Shown: piece after piece, positions 63,440 through 64,000 of the stretch
How positions within the stretch are numbered: position 1 is the stretch's first letter
Layout: every line of letters begins with the position of its first letter
Assembly: GCF_964204645.1 (NCBI RefSeq)
Contig: NC_134030.1
Span: 18,851,110-18,915,109 of the forward strand
Length of the DNA: 64,000 nucleotides
From: Tubulanus polymorphus
Lineage: Eukaryota > Nemertea > Palaeonemertea > Tubulaniformes > Tubulanidae
Direction: 5' to 3'
The notes under the pieces: model-generated
The model's input: the letters and a program-made list of their open reading frames with translations, nothing else
Told to the model about the DNA's origin: nothing
Databases searched by the model: none
Position numbers and translations under genes: made by a program

Positions 63440-64000
63440 AAGAAACGGCAATTAATGAAATCCTAACTCTTGTGTGGATTGATTGGCCTGCATGTAAGTT
63501 ATAATGTATTTGAAGTCTTTTTAAACCGCGTGTATTGGCTTAGTTCTTATGGTATTTTTCTTTCATCTTCAATGATCTGGTCCCCCTTAGAGGTCGTCCA
63601 TTAATTCTCTCTTTGTTTGAAACATTACAATTATGTAATAATTACATTAAATAACATATTGAATTGAAACGGACGACATGCGCACCGACAAAAAGATGGC
63701 AGAAAACTAACTTTTTAGAAAATAAATCCTATCCTGTCCAAATACACTCCTATGATTTGAACTTAACCGCTGCAGTTTCGAAATTTTTTAACAATCAATA
63801 TTCTATTTCGAATATTTGAGATACAAAGGAAAAGAAACATAGACCTACGTATTCACTTGAAGAAATAAATTTACCGTCAATTATAAATAGGTGAATTTTA
63901 AACTGTATTTTGAAATTTATCTACCAGTAAAAGCCTTCTATAAGGACATATATCCATATCTACGTTACACAGTCGAAGTCTAAAGTGTATCATTCCACAG
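63440..64000 (+). other. 3' flank of receptor copy 5, right edge of the array
   Basis: No peptide gene, TA tract or other array sequence follows copy 5 in this window, so the repeated unit ends with this receptor. AATAAA at 63721-63726 is a good candidate polyadenylation signal, about 280 bases past the stop; another AATAAA lies near 63864. Nothing else is recognised. Confidence 0.55.

Overview
The window is animal nuclear DNA. It is AT-rich, has spliced genes with GT-AG introns and AATAAA signals, and carries class A GPCRs fused to CUB, C-type lectin, LDLa and LRR modules. The nearest receptors I know with LDLa+LRR+7TM are GRL101 of the snail Lymnaea and the relaxin-type LGRs. A marine spiralian such as a mollusc is my best guess, but the sequence does not prove it.

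Layout. 1-5.0 kb: a complete ten-coding-exon ornithine transcarbamylase (OTC) gene with an altered ornithine-binding loop. 5.0-9.3 kb: mostly empty DNA, plus a minus-strand gene for a small secreted repeat protein with a one-base slip in its tail. 9.3-10.6 kb: two minisatellites (12-bp and 33-bp units). 10.7-13.5 kb: a decayed mobile element with two tail-to-tail pieces of a protein-primed type-B DNA polymerase gene (Polinton/Maverick-like).

14.1-63.4 kb: a head-to-tail array of five copies of a roughly 1,900-residue receptor gene. Each has three coding exons encoding signal peptide, CUB-like domains, two C-type lectin domains, about seven LDLa repeats, LRRs and a rhodopsin-type 7TM. Only copy 5 (56814-63439) is open throughout. 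Copy 1 has one nonsense codon in TM7. Copies 2, 3 and 4 carry nonsense codons, frameshifts or lost ends. A rearranged, inverted fragment of a sixth copy lies between copies 2 and 3.

Each of the four intervals between receptors holds a minus-strand two-exon gene for a 65-66 residue secreted peptide with eight cysteines spaced 2-3-3-9-3-3-3. Its first coding exon is only 15 nt (M-L-S-S-K), so simple ORF scanning misses it. Three copies encode the same peptide. The fourth has 12 amino-acid-changing substitutions against one silent one, with all cysteines kept. The repeated unit is therefore a large receptor followed by a convergent peptide gene, and that peptide gene is divergent from the next receptor across a conserved region of about 1.7 kb. 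This receptor/peptide array is the most interesting system here. A ligand-receptor or defence role is inference only.
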